Positions 6,618 to 12,622 of a DNA stretch of 13,198 nucleotides are shown here, piece after piece. The notes under the pieces were generated by a model, which saw nothing but the letters and a program-made list of their open reading frames with translations, did no database searches and was not told the origin of the DNA. Numbering within the stretch: position 1 is the first letter of the stretch; every line of letters begins with the position of its first letter. This DNA comes from Verrucomicrobiota bacterium (lineage in GTDB: Bacteria > Verrucomicrobiota > Verrucomicrobiia > Opitutales > Opitutaceae), in assembly GCA_023443985.1 (NCBI GenBank), contig JAEZSJ010000395.1, positions 1 through 13,198 of the forward strand, read 5' to 3'. The position numbers were made by a program, and so were the translations under genes.

Positions 6618-6667
6618 TGGAGCGCCACGCCCGCCAATGGAGCGCCGGCGCCGCCTGTCCGGCGGCG
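6618..6667. repeat. Imperfect 20-bp tandem repeat and hairpin in the divergent spacer
   Basis: TGGAGCGCC occurs at 6618-6626 and 6638-6646, the start of two 20-bp units that match at about 14 of 20 positions. The second unit runs into a perfect hairpin, CGCCGCC (6649-6655) and GGCGGCG (6661-6667) with a 5-base loop. The element lies in the 212-base spacer between the phasin-like gene and the membrane protein gene, so it may be a regulatory site for either. Confidence 0.35.
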
Positions 6668-6695
6668 TTGCCTTCGGCGGTGTTTCTCCTATCGA
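6668..6695 (+). promoter_or_regulatory. Candidate promoter giving a near-leaderless transcript
   Basis: TTGCCT (6668-6673), a 16-base spacer, then TATCGA (6690-6695). The -35 matches the consensus at four positions and the -10 at three. Initiation 6-8 bases downstream would fall only a few bases before the ATG at 6705, giving a leaderless or nearly leaderless mRNA. Confidence 0.3.
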
Positions 6696-6704
6696 GCCGA
6701 GGCG

Positions 6705-7247
6705 ATGAATACCTACATGCTCTACGGTCTGGCGGGCGCATTCCTCGGTTCGGTGATGCAGATGGTCCTGTTCGTTCTCGGGCTGCATGGGGAGAAGGCG
6801 CAGCTCATGAACGACTGGAGGATCGGAACCGCGCTTTTCGTGGTCGGGACGGCGATCAACGCGGTGGTGATCGTGCTGGGCCTGCGGGCCTGGCGGGAGG
6901 AGGCGCCCGGCAAGGCGATGAGCTACGGCCGCGGTGTCGGCGGCGGCTGCCTGATCGGGTTCTGGCAGGGGCTCGGCGCGCTGGTGTTCGCGGTCCTCTA
7001 CGGTTTTGTCATCAATCCGGGTTTCAAGGACGCGATGATCGCCGCGCAGTTGGTGAAACTGCAGGAGCAGGGCGTGCCCGCCGAGGGGTATGCGGTGGCC
7101 GAGAAAATGATGGGCTTCATGCTGAACCCGCTCATGCAGGGCGTGATGGCGTTCTTCGGCACGGTGTTCTTCTCCCTGTTGATCTCGCTCGTCGCGGCGG
7201 CGGTGCTGAGGCGTGCCGCGCCGGCAGCGGAGCTGTCCGAGGTCTGA
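6705..7247 (+). CDS. Four-helix membrane protein, DUF4199-like
   Basis: 180 residues with four predicted transmembrane segments at about 5-27, 39-62, 77-103 and 144-168, joined by a charged loop after the first (GEKAQLMNDW) and a longer soluble loop (105-140) between the third and fourth. The third segment with its INPGFKDAM continuation and the last helix resemble DUF4199 proteins, inner-membrane proteins of unknown function; this match is from memory of the pattern. ATG at 6705 with GAGG only two bases upstream, too close for a normal ribosome-binding site. Divergent from the phasin-like gene; convergent with the Smr gene. Confidence 0.75.
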   Translation: MNTYMLYGLAGAFLGSVMQMVLFVLGLHGEKAQLMNDWRIGTALFVVGTAINAVVIVLGLRAWREEAPGKAMSYGRGVGGGCLIGFWQGLGALVFAVLYGFVINPGFKDAMIAAQLVKLQEQGVPAEGYAVAEKMMGFMLNPLMQGVMAFFGTVFFSLLISLVAAAVLRRAAPAAELSEV

Positions 7248-7250
7248 GCT

Positions 7251-7264
7251 GGCGCCGGGGCGCC
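7251..7264. terminator. Short GC hairpin between convergent genes
   Basis: GGCGC (7251-7255) pairs with GCGCC (7260-7264) around CGGG, inside the 26-base gap between the stops of the membrane protein and the Smr gene. No T-run. A bidirectional transcript end is possible but only weakly supported. Confidence 0.25.
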
Positions 7265-7273
7265 CTCGCCGGT

Positions 7274-7573
7274 TCAGCGACGGCGGACGAGCGTGGCGCG
7301 GGTGGCGCCCCAGCCGCCCGCGCCGGTGTCGCAGAGTGCGAACGACGCGACGAGAGGCGAGCGGCGCAGCCAGGCGTGCACGCGTTCGCGCAAGGCGCCG
7401 GTGCCTTTGCCATGGATGATCCGGACCGTGGGCAACCCGCGCGCGGCGCAGGCGGAGAGGTAATCCTCCAGCAGGTGCTCGATCTCCGCAGGGCGGAACG
7501 TGTGCAGGTCCAGCTCGTCGGAGATGGGAAGCGGGTGGACCTCGTCCTCGCGCTCCGTATGGGTCGGCGGCAT
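7274..7573 (-). CDS. Stand-alone Smr (small MutS-related) domain protein
   Basis: 99 residues that are almost all Smr domain. The three family motifs are complete: LDLHTF (21-26), IIHGKGTGALRERV (52-65), and GGWGATRATL (86-95). Smr domains bind or cut nucleic acids, either as the C-terminus of MutS2 or as small stand-alone proteins; the LDxH and HGxG histidines are the residues linked to RNase/endonuclease activity. The ATG at 7571-7573 removes an upstream Arg/Pro-rich open stretch that does not look like protein. The domain is free of any MutS2 portion, which is normal for the small class. Divergent from the GST-like gene with a 100-base spacer in which I see no clear promoter. Convergent with the membrane protein gene. 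Confidence 0.9.
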   Translation of the reverse strand: MPPTHTEREDEVHPLPISDELDLHTFRPAEIEHLLEDYLSACAARGLPTVRIIHGKGTGALRERVHAWLRRSPLVASFALCDTGAGGWGATRATLVRRR

Positions 7574-7673
7574 GTCCGGAGGGAACGCGCCGCGCCGGCG
7601 GACGCAACCCGTCGCCGGGGCGACCGGTGCGCCGTGGTTGCGTCGGAGGGGGCGCCCGGCAAGATCGCGGGCC

Positions 7674-8345
7674 ATGGCCGTCACGATCTACCAGCTTGAA
7701 CACAGCCCCTATTGCATCCCGATCACCGCGGCGCTGCGGGCCGTCGGGGTGAAGTTCCGCACCGTCCAGGTGAGCTATGGCGACCGCACCGAGCTTTTCC
7801 GCCTCACCGGCGGGGCCTACCACCAGGTGCCGGTGCTCGTCGATGGCCGCACCGTGGTGTACGAGACGGCCGGCGACTCGCGCGATGTCGCGGCGTATGT
7901 CGACCGTTGTTGGGCCGGGGGCCGGTTGTTTCCCGAGCAGGTCGAGGGCTTGCAGCGTCTGCTCGTGCCGCACCTCGAGGGCGAGGTCGAGGGGACGACG
8001 TTCCGCCTGGTCGATCCGAAGTTTCTCGACCGCCTGAAGGACCCGCGCGAGCGCATGTTCTTCGTGCGGTTCAAGGAGCGGAAGTTTGGGCGCGGGTGTG
8101 TGGACGCGTGGCGGAAACAGGCTCCGCAGCTGCGTGCGCAGGCGGAGGCGTTGCTGGAGCCGTTCGACCTGATGCTCCGGCAGAACCCGTTCCTGCTCGG
8201 CGCCGCGCCGGTGTACGCGGACTACGCGCTTTTCGGCATCGTGGGCAACTTCACCTACCGTGGGTTCAACGCTCTCCCGCGGCGCCTGAAGGCCCTGCGC
8301 GCGTGGGTGCCGCGGCTCGAGGCCTACCGTTTCCCGGCGGAATAG
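7674..8345 (+). CDS. Glutathione S-transferase-like protein
   Basis: 223 residues with a two-domain GST layout. The N-terminal thioredoxin-like domain holds a possible catalytic or glutathione-contact segment EHSPYCIPIT (9-18, Cys14), the cis-proline signature QVPVLVDG (51-58, Pro53), and ETAGDSRDVAAYVD (64-77) where GSTs usually have Glu-Ser binding the gamma-glutamyl group; here Thr follows the Glu. The helical C-terminal domain contains LLGAAPVYADYALFG (174-188), the N-capping-box region with the conserved Asp183. The insert DPKFLDRLKDPRERMFFVRF (114-133) is unlike classical GSTs. Substrate cannot be predicted. The ATG at 7674 opens directly into the first beta strand (MAVTIYQLE), so the start is likely. 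Der begins 55 bases after the stop on the same strand. Confidence 0.83.
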   Translation: MAVTIYQLEHSPYCIPITAALRAVGVKFRTVQVSYGDRTELFRLTGGAYHQVPVLVDGRTVVYETAGDSRDVAAYVDRCWAGGRLFPEQVEGLQRLLVPHLEGEVEGTTFRLVDPKFLDRLKDPRERMFFVRFKERKFGRGCVDAWRKQAPQLRAQAEALLEPFDLMLRQNPFLLGAAPVYADYALFGIVGNFTYRGFNALPRRLKALRAWVPRLEAYRFPAE

Positions 8346-8400
8346 CCCGGGATCACATTCTCCTCGCCCCGCGTCGGACGTCTCCCGATCCTGCGGCCGC

Positions 8401-9825
8401 ATGTCCCGCATCGTCGCCATCGTCGGTCGTCCCAACGTCGGCAAGAGCCGCCTGTTCAACAGGCTGGTCCGCCGCCGCATCTCCATCGTCCACGACGAAG
8501 CCGGCATCACCCGCGACATCGTCTCCGCCACGGTCGACAAGGACTACATGCTGCTCGACACCGGCGGCCTCGGGCTCGACCCGCGGACCACACCGGACAA
8601 GCTCATCCCCGCCGTCGAGGCGCAGGCGCGTTTCGCGATCGAGACGGCGTCGTTGATCCTCTTCGTGGTCGACGCCCGCGAGACCGAGAATCCCCTCGAC
8701 GACAAGGCGGCGCGCCTCCTGCGCAAGAGCGGCAAGCCCGTGCTCGTCGTCCTCAACAAGACCGACAACCCCGACCAGCCCGTGCCGCTGCCTCCGTTCC
8801 GGCGCCTCGGCTTCGACAAGTTCGTCCATTTCTCCGCCGAGCACGGCCACGGCGAGGACGCCCTGCGCGCCGCCATCGCGCAACAGCTCGGTCCGGCGGC
8901 GGCGGAGCCCACCGAGGCCGGCGGGGAGCGCACCGCCGCCAACCCGCTCAAGATCGCGTTCGTCGGCCGGCCGAACGTCGGCAAGTCCTCGCTCGCCAAC
9001 CGCCTGCTCGACCAGCCGCGGCTGATCGTCAGCGACATCGCCGGCACCACGCGCGACGCCGTGGAGCTCGATTTCACGTTCACGAACGAGGAGGGCAGGC
9101 AGTGGCCGTTCCGGCTCATGGATACGGCCGGCATCAAGACCAACACCAAGCTCGCCTCGCCGGTCGAGTACTTCTCCCGCGTGCGCTCGCTCGACGCCCT
9201 GCAGAACGCCGACATCGTCTACCTCGTGCTCGACGCACTCGACGGCGTGACGAAGCAGGACAAGGCGATCGGCGCCGAGATCGTGAAGGCCAACAAGCCC
9301 TGCATCGTGCTCGTCAACAAGTGGGACCTCGCGCAGGACGCCTTCAAGGACAAGCCGCTGCGCGGCTACAAGAGCGAGCGCGACTACCGCGACAAGTACT
9401 CGGAGGCCGCGGCCCGCGAGCTGTTCTTCACGCCTGGCGCGCCGCTCGTGTACATCTCCGCCCTGAAGGGCTTCGCGGTCGAGCGCATGCTCGCCGCCGC
9501 GCGCCGCATCGACCAGATGCTCGACAAGAAGCTGCCCACCGCGAAGCTCAACCAGGTGCTCCTGCGGCTCACCGACAGCGTGCCGCCGCCGGCCCATGGC
9601 GGACGCCGTTTCCGGGCCTACTACGCGGTGCAGACCGGCAACCGCCCGTACCGCATCAAGATCTTCTGCAACACCGCCACCGCGCTCACCGACTCCTACC
9701 GCCGGTATCTGGAGAGCGGAGTCATCGAGGAGTTCCGGCTCAACGGCTGCCCGATCCGCTTCGACCTCGTCGGCAAGGAGAAGAACCCGCGGCCCGACTA
9801 CGTCCCGCGCGCCGCGGAGGACTGA
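8401..9825 (+). CDS. der: Ribosome biogenesis GTPase Der (EngA), double GTPase
   Basis: 474 residues with the hallmark of two tandem GTPase domains followed by a KH-like domain. Domain 1: P-loop GRPNVGKS (9-16), GITRD (36-40), DTGG (53-56), NKTD (119-122). Domain 2: P-loop GRPNVGKS (189-196), GTTRD (215-219), DTAG (241-244), NKWD (306-309). The KH-like region is about 375-460, including FRAYYAVQTGNRPYRIKIF. Der binds the 50S subunit and is needed for its late maturation; it is essential in most bacteria. The length is in the normal range and no key residue is missing. ATG at 8401 sits directly before the first beta strand, with no Shine-Dalgarno sequence. It is followed at 74 bases by a DEAD-box helicase on the same strand, a plausible ribosome/RNA operon. 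Confidence 0.97.
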   Translation: MSRIVAIVGRPNVGKSRLFNRLVRRRISIVHDEAGITRDIVSATVDKDYMLLDTGGLGLDPRTTPDKLIPAVEAQARFAIETASLILFVVDARETENPLDDKAARLLRKSGKPVLVVLNKTDNPDQPVPLPPFRRLGFDKFVHFSAEHGHGEDALRAAIAQQLGPAAAEPTEAGGERTAANPLKIAFVGRPNVGKSSLANRLLDQPRLIVSDIAGTTRDAVELDFTFTNEEGRQWPFRLMDTAGIKTNTKLASPVEYFSRVRSLDALQNADIVYLVLDALDGVTKQDKAIGAEIVKANKPCIVLVNKWDLAQDAFKDKPLRGYKSERDYRDKYSEAAARELFFTPGAPLVYISALKGFAVERMLAAARRIDQMLDKKLPTAKLNQVLLRLTDSVPPPAHGGRRFRAYYAVQTGNRPYRIKIFCNTATALTDSYRRYLESGVIEEFRLNGCPIRFDLVGKEKNPRPDYVPRAAED

Positions 9826-9899
9826 GCCTGGGCGAGGAGATTCGCCGCGGGCGGAGGTTTCCTCTCGCGTTGTCCGGCCGCCCGTCTCCATTCGCTGTC

Positions 9900-11255
9900 A
9901 TGCCGTTCTCCCGTTTCGGACTCTATTCCAGCATCCTGCGCGCCGTGCAGGCGAAAGGCTACGTCGAGCCGACGCCCGTCCAGGTGGAGACGATCCCGGC
10001 CGTGCTCACCGGGCGCGACGTGATCGCGTCGGCGCAGACGGGCACCGGCAAGACCGCGGCGTTTGCGCTGCCGATCATCAACCGTCTCGGGCCGCACCGC
10101 GCCGGCGGCGCCCGCGTGCTCGTGCTCGAGCCGACCCGCGAGCTGGCGGCGCAGGTGGCGGAGGCGTTCCGCGAGTTCGCGCAGTTCACGGACCTGCGTG
10201 TCGGCCTCATCCAGGGCGGCGTGAGCCATGGCAAACAGCGGGCGGCGCTGGTCGACGGCGTCGACATCGTGGTGGCCACGCCGGGGCGCCTGCTGGAGTT
10301 GCTCGCCGAGCACGCGGCGCGGCTCGATCAGGTGCAGGTGCTCGTGCTCGACGAGGTGGACCGCATGCTCGACATGGGGTTCATCGACGACGTGAGGACG
10401 ATCGTGGGCCGCTGCCCCCCGCGGCGGCAGACGCTGTTCTTCTCCGCCACGGTGCCCGGCAAGATCGAGGAGGTGGCGCGCTTCGCCCTGCGCGATCCGG
10501 TGCGGATCAGCATCGGCCGCGTGCGCACGATCCCCGCGACGGTGGACCACGCGTTGTATCCGGTTCCCGGACTGCTGAAGTTTCGCCTCCTGCTGGCGCT
10601 GCTCGAGAAGACCGACTTCCGGAGCGTGATCGTGTTCACCCGCACCAAGGAGGGCGCCGACGGGATCGTCGCGCGGCTCAAGCAGTCCGGCCATTCCGCG
10701 GCCGTGCTCCATGGCGACCGCAGCCAGGGCCAGCGCAAGGCGGCGTTGAACGGTTTCAAGGACGGCTATTACGAGATCCTCGTCGCGACGGACATCGCCG
10801 CGCGCGGGCTGGATCTCTCCGACGTGACCCACGTGATCAACTACGACATCCCGCTCACGCCCGACGATTACGTGCACCGGGTGGGCCGGACCGGCCGCTC
10901 CGAGGCCAAGGGCGACGCGTTCACGCTGTTCACGCCCCGCGAGCGCGGCGCGGTGCAGGCGATCGAGAAGTTCATCCGCGCCGAGATTCCGTGCCGCCAG
11001 TTGGCGGGCTTCGATTACCACGCGCTCCCGGCGCCGGCTCCGGAAAACGGGGGTGGCGGGATTCGCCCCGCGAAACCCAAGGACGACGGCTGGCACGAGA
11101 CGGTCATCGGGGCGAAGAAGCGCCGCAGGCCGCCGCGCGCCGATGGGCCGCCCGCGCCCCCGCCGCGCCCCAAGCCGCAGCCTGCAGCCGCGGCGAAGAA
11201 ACGGGCCCCGGAGCACACAAAACATGGCCTCCGCGGCCCGAAGAAACGTCGTTGA
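9900..11255 (+). CDS. DEAD-box RNA helicase, RhlE-like, with DEVD motif II
   Basis: 451 residues; an ATP-dependent RNA-unwinding enzyme. Motifs in order: Q motif (Phe6 and EPTPVQ, 23-28), Walker A AQTGTGKT (45-52), PTRELA (78-83), TPGR (127-130), motif II DEVDRMLDMGF (151-161), SAT (182-184), VIVFTRTK (243-250), VATDIAARGLD (295-305), and HRVGRTGR (326-333). Motif II reads DEVD instead of DEAD; catalytic Asp151 and Glu152 are kept, so activity is expected. After about residue 376 comes a flexible Pro/Ala/Lys/Arg tail ending GPKKRR, likely an RNA-binding extension. The ATG at 9900-9902 (MPFSRFGLYSS) starts just before the Q-motif Phe; the frame is open far upstream only as a shadow of der. No Shine-Dalgarno sequence. 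The DUF6172 gene starts 15 bases after its stop. Confidence 0.95.
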   Translation: MPFSRFGLYSSILRAVQAKGYVEPTPVQVETIPAVLTGRDVIASAQTGTGKTAAFALPIINRLGPHRAGGARVLVLEPTRELAAQVAEAFREFAQFTDLRVGLIQGGVSHGKQRAALVDGVDIVVATPGRLLELLAEHAARLDQVQVLVLDEVDRMLDMGFIDDVRTIVGRCPPRRQTLFFSATVPGKIEEVARFALRDPVRISIGRVRTIPATVDHALYPVPGLLKFRLLLALLEKTDFRSVIVFTRTKEGADGIVARLKQSGHSAAVLHGDRSQGQRKAALNGFKDGYYEILVATDIAARGLDLSDVTHVINYDIPLTPDDYVHRVGRTGRSEAKGDAFTLFTPRERGAVQAIEKFIRAEIPCRQLAGFDYHALPAPAPENGGGGIRPAKPKDDGWHETVIGAKKRRRPPRADGPPAPPPRPKPQPAAAAKKRAPEHTKHGLRGPKKRR

Positions 11256-11270
11256 GCCGGAACTTTCCCG

Positions 11271-11591
11271 ATGAAGAAGACATTTCCCCTGCAGAGTCCC
11301 GGCAAGGAGCCGGCCCGTGTCCTCGAGCGCCTCAAGAACGAGGTGCGCAAGTACGTGCAGCGCGAGCAGCGCAAGACGCCGCCGGCGGAGTTCGACCGCT
11401 GGGAGTTCGCCTGCAAGGTCGGCGCGGTCGAGTCGGCCGCCGCCGCATTGCCCCTGAGCGAGGTGCTGGCGAAGGTGGAGGAGTTGGCCAGTGCCGGTGC
11501 GGCGAGCGTCTACATCGAGGTTCTGGCCCTGCCGGCGCCGCGGCCTCAGGCCGACCTGCGCGCATCGGACTCCGCGGATCACGGGCGCTGA
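11271..11591 (+). CDS. DUF6172 family protein
   Basis: 106 residues of unknown function. The opening MKKTFPLQSPGKEPARV, the basic helix EVRKYVQREQRK (24-35), the Trp-centred FDRWEFACKVG (41-51), and the end AGAASVYIEVLALPAP (75-90) match what I recall of the DUF6172 family, whose members are about 100 residues. No signal or membrane segment. It is 15 bases downstream of the DEAD-box gene and probably co-transcribed with it and der, so a role linked to RNA or ribosomes is conceivable but is inference from position only. The last 15 residues (after PAP) look like a variable tail. Confidence 0.7.
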   Translation: MKKTFPLQSPGKEPARVLERLKNEVRKYVQREQRKTPPAEFDRWEFACKVGAVESAAAALPLSEVLAKVEELASAGAASVYIEVLALPAPRPQADLRASDSADHGR

Positions 11592-11616
11592 ACCCTGTTT
11601 GTCGGAGCGCGGAGGT

Positions 11617-11638
11617 GGGCCGCGCTCGCGCGCGGCCC
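11617..11638. terminator. Nine-bp GC hairpin between convergent operons
   Basis: GGGCCGCGC (11617-11625) pairs perfectly with GCGCGGCCC (11630-11638) around a TCGC loop. It lies in the 59-base gap between the end of the der-helicase-DUF6172 run and the end of the ArsR-AHSA1 operon. There is no T-run on either side; a strong stem alone may pause polymerase or protect both mRNA 3' ends. Confidence 0.5.
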
Positions 11639-11650
11639 GGTGTCGAAGGA

Positions 11651-12223
11651 CTACTGCACCGGCGCGGCGGCGGCCGGAGCCGGGCGGGTCCGTTCATACT
11701 CCGCCTTCAATCGCGCATGGAGCGGCCAGAAGGGCGGGCGAGGTGCGCCTTCGAGCAACGCGATCAGGTGATGGACGTGCGTGTGCCAACCGGAGGCGTA
11801 GTTGGAGAGCTCGGACTGCTCCTCCGCACCGCGGGTGCGATGGGTGACGACGAACTCGACCCGCGAGCCGCGCGGGGCCAGTTCGAAGGTCACCTCGGAG
11901 TCGTCGCTGCCGAAGGTGAAGACGAGCAGGCGGGGCGGCTCGCACCGCAGCACGCGGCCTTCGAAGGTCACGCCCGGGTCCTGGACGTGGGCGAACTCCG
12001 GCGGCGGCGTCTCGTCCGGCGCGAGGTTCCTGTGGTGCATGGCGAACTCGATCCGGCCGCCGGACCGTTGTTCGGTGGTCCCGCCGCAGAACCAGCGGGC
12101 GCGTTTCTCAGGGTCGGTGAGGAACTCCCAGACGCGTTCGATCGGGCCGGGGAGGAGGCGGACGAGGCGCACTTCGCCGGGGGCGGTGAAGGTGCCGGGG
12201 AGGTCGTTGTTCGGTAGGCTCAT
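11651..12223 (-). CDS. AHSA1/SRPBCC-domain protein (activator of Hsp90 ATPase homologue 1-like)
   Basis: 190 residues with the START/Bet v1-like fold of bacterial AHSA1-type proteins. Diagnostic parts are the N-terminal strand and helix VRLVRLLPGPIERVWEFLTD (18-37), DPEKRARWF (37-45), the strand GGRIEFAMH (55-63), FEGRVLRCEPPRLLVFTF (87-104), VTFELAP (111-117), RVEFVVTHR (121-129), and the long C-terminal helix GWHTHVHHLIALLEG (145-159). Such domains bind small hydrophobic ligands; despite the name, bacterial members are rarely linked to Hsp90. The start ATG overlaps the stop of the ArsR gene as ATGA, implying translational coupling. A Pro/Ala-rich tail follows residue 180. ArsR-AHSA1 pairs are common in bacteria; the ligand here is unknown. 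Confidence 0.88.
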   Translation of the reverse strand: MSLPNNDLPGTFTAPGEVRLVRLLPGPIERVWEFLTDPEKRARWFCGGTTEQRSGGRIEFAMHHRNLAPDETPPPEFAHVQDPGVTFEGRVLRCEPPRLLVFTFGSDDSEVTFELAPRGSRVEFVVTHRTRGAEEQSELSNYASGWHTHVHHLIALLEGAPRPPFWPLHARLKAEYERTRPAPAAAAPVQ

Positions 12224-12543
12224 TTGGTGGATCTCTTGGTTGGTCGGTCGGCGCGGAGCTCCCGCTCGAGGGCGTCGAGGCGGCGGCTCCACACGCGACG
12301 GGTGCGCTGCAACCAGTCGTCGAGCGGGTCGAGCCCGCCCGGATTCAGCGACTGGATTCGGCTCTGCCCCTCCGCGCGCGTCCGGATGAGGCCGGCCTCC
12401 CGGAGCACATTGAGGTGCTGGGAGATGGCCGGAGCGCTCACCTCGAACTCGGCCACGAGCTCGCCGGTGGTGCGGTCGCGCTCGGCCAGGAGTTCGATGA
12501 TGCGACGCCGGGTGGGATCGGCGATGGCGGCAAGGCAGTGCAT
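12220..12543 (-). CDS. ArsR/SmtB-family winged-helix transcriptional regulator
   Basis: 107 residues with the compact ArsR fold: LAAIADPTRRRIIELLAE (4-21), the helix-turn-helix TTGELVAEFEVSAPAISQHL (25-44) with recognition helix SAPAISQHLNVL (36-47), then the wing LIRTRAEGQSRIQSLNP (52-68) and a C-terminal dimer helix WLQRTRRVWSRRLDALE (78-93). The metal-sensing ELCVCDL motif is absent and Cys3 is the only cysteine, so it is not a classical arsenic or zinc sensor. The WL-to-RLD-LE ending is typical of ArsR proteins paired with SRPBCC genes. The ATG at 12541-12543 is preferred; the frame upstream runs through the AT-rich operator region. Its stop overlaps the AHSA1 start by four bases. It is probably autoregulated through the palindrome 12 bases upstream. 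Confidence 0.9.
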   Translation of the reverse strand: MHCLAAIADPTRRRIIELLAERDRTTGELVAEFEVSAPAISQHLNVLREAGLIRTRAEGQSRIQSLNPGGLDPLDDWLQRTRRVWSRRLDALERELRADRPTKRSTK

Positions 12544-12554
12544 GCCGCAGACGA

Positions 12555-12570
12555 TTAAGTGAAAACTTAA
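12555..12570 (-). promoter_or_regulatory. Perfect palindrome, probable ArsR operator
   Basis: TTAAGT (12555-12560), a GAAA spacer, then ACTTAA (12565-12570): perfect 6-bp arms 12 bases upstream of the ArsR ATG, in the most AT-rich patch of the window. ArsR-family dimers usually bind imperfect palindromes over their own promoter, so autoregulation is likely. The core promoter itself cannot be fixed; AT-rich hexamers overlap the palindrome. Confidence 0.6.
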
Positions 12571-12622
12571 ATAAGCAAACACCCGCGGCCTTTCCCGACG
12601 CCGGCGGGGAACTGCGGGCGGT

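Noticed and set aside
4342..6708. 788-codon plus-strand frame opposite the UbiB-family and phasin-like genes
   Set aside because: Both minus-strand genes show full family motifs. The plus frame is a low-complexity Glu/Gly/Val/Ala shadow.
8353..9891. 512-codon minus-strand frame opposite der
   Set aside because: Der is certain on the plus strand; this frame is a compositional shadow.
9798..11582. 594-codon minus-strand frame opposite the DEAD-box helicase
   Set aside because: Antisense to a protein with all helicase motifs; its own sequence is His/Arg/Leu-rich without recognisable domains.
9596..12217. 873-codon plus-strand frame spanning the helicase, DUF6172 and AHSA1 region
   Set aside because: It crosses three unrelated genes on two strands out of frame, which only a shadow would do.
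11651..12543. ArsR-AHSA1 as a toxin-antitoxin pair because of the small size and ATGA overlap
   Set aside because: An SRPBCC ligand-binding fold with an ArsR regulator is a known regulatory pairing; nothing suggests toxicity.
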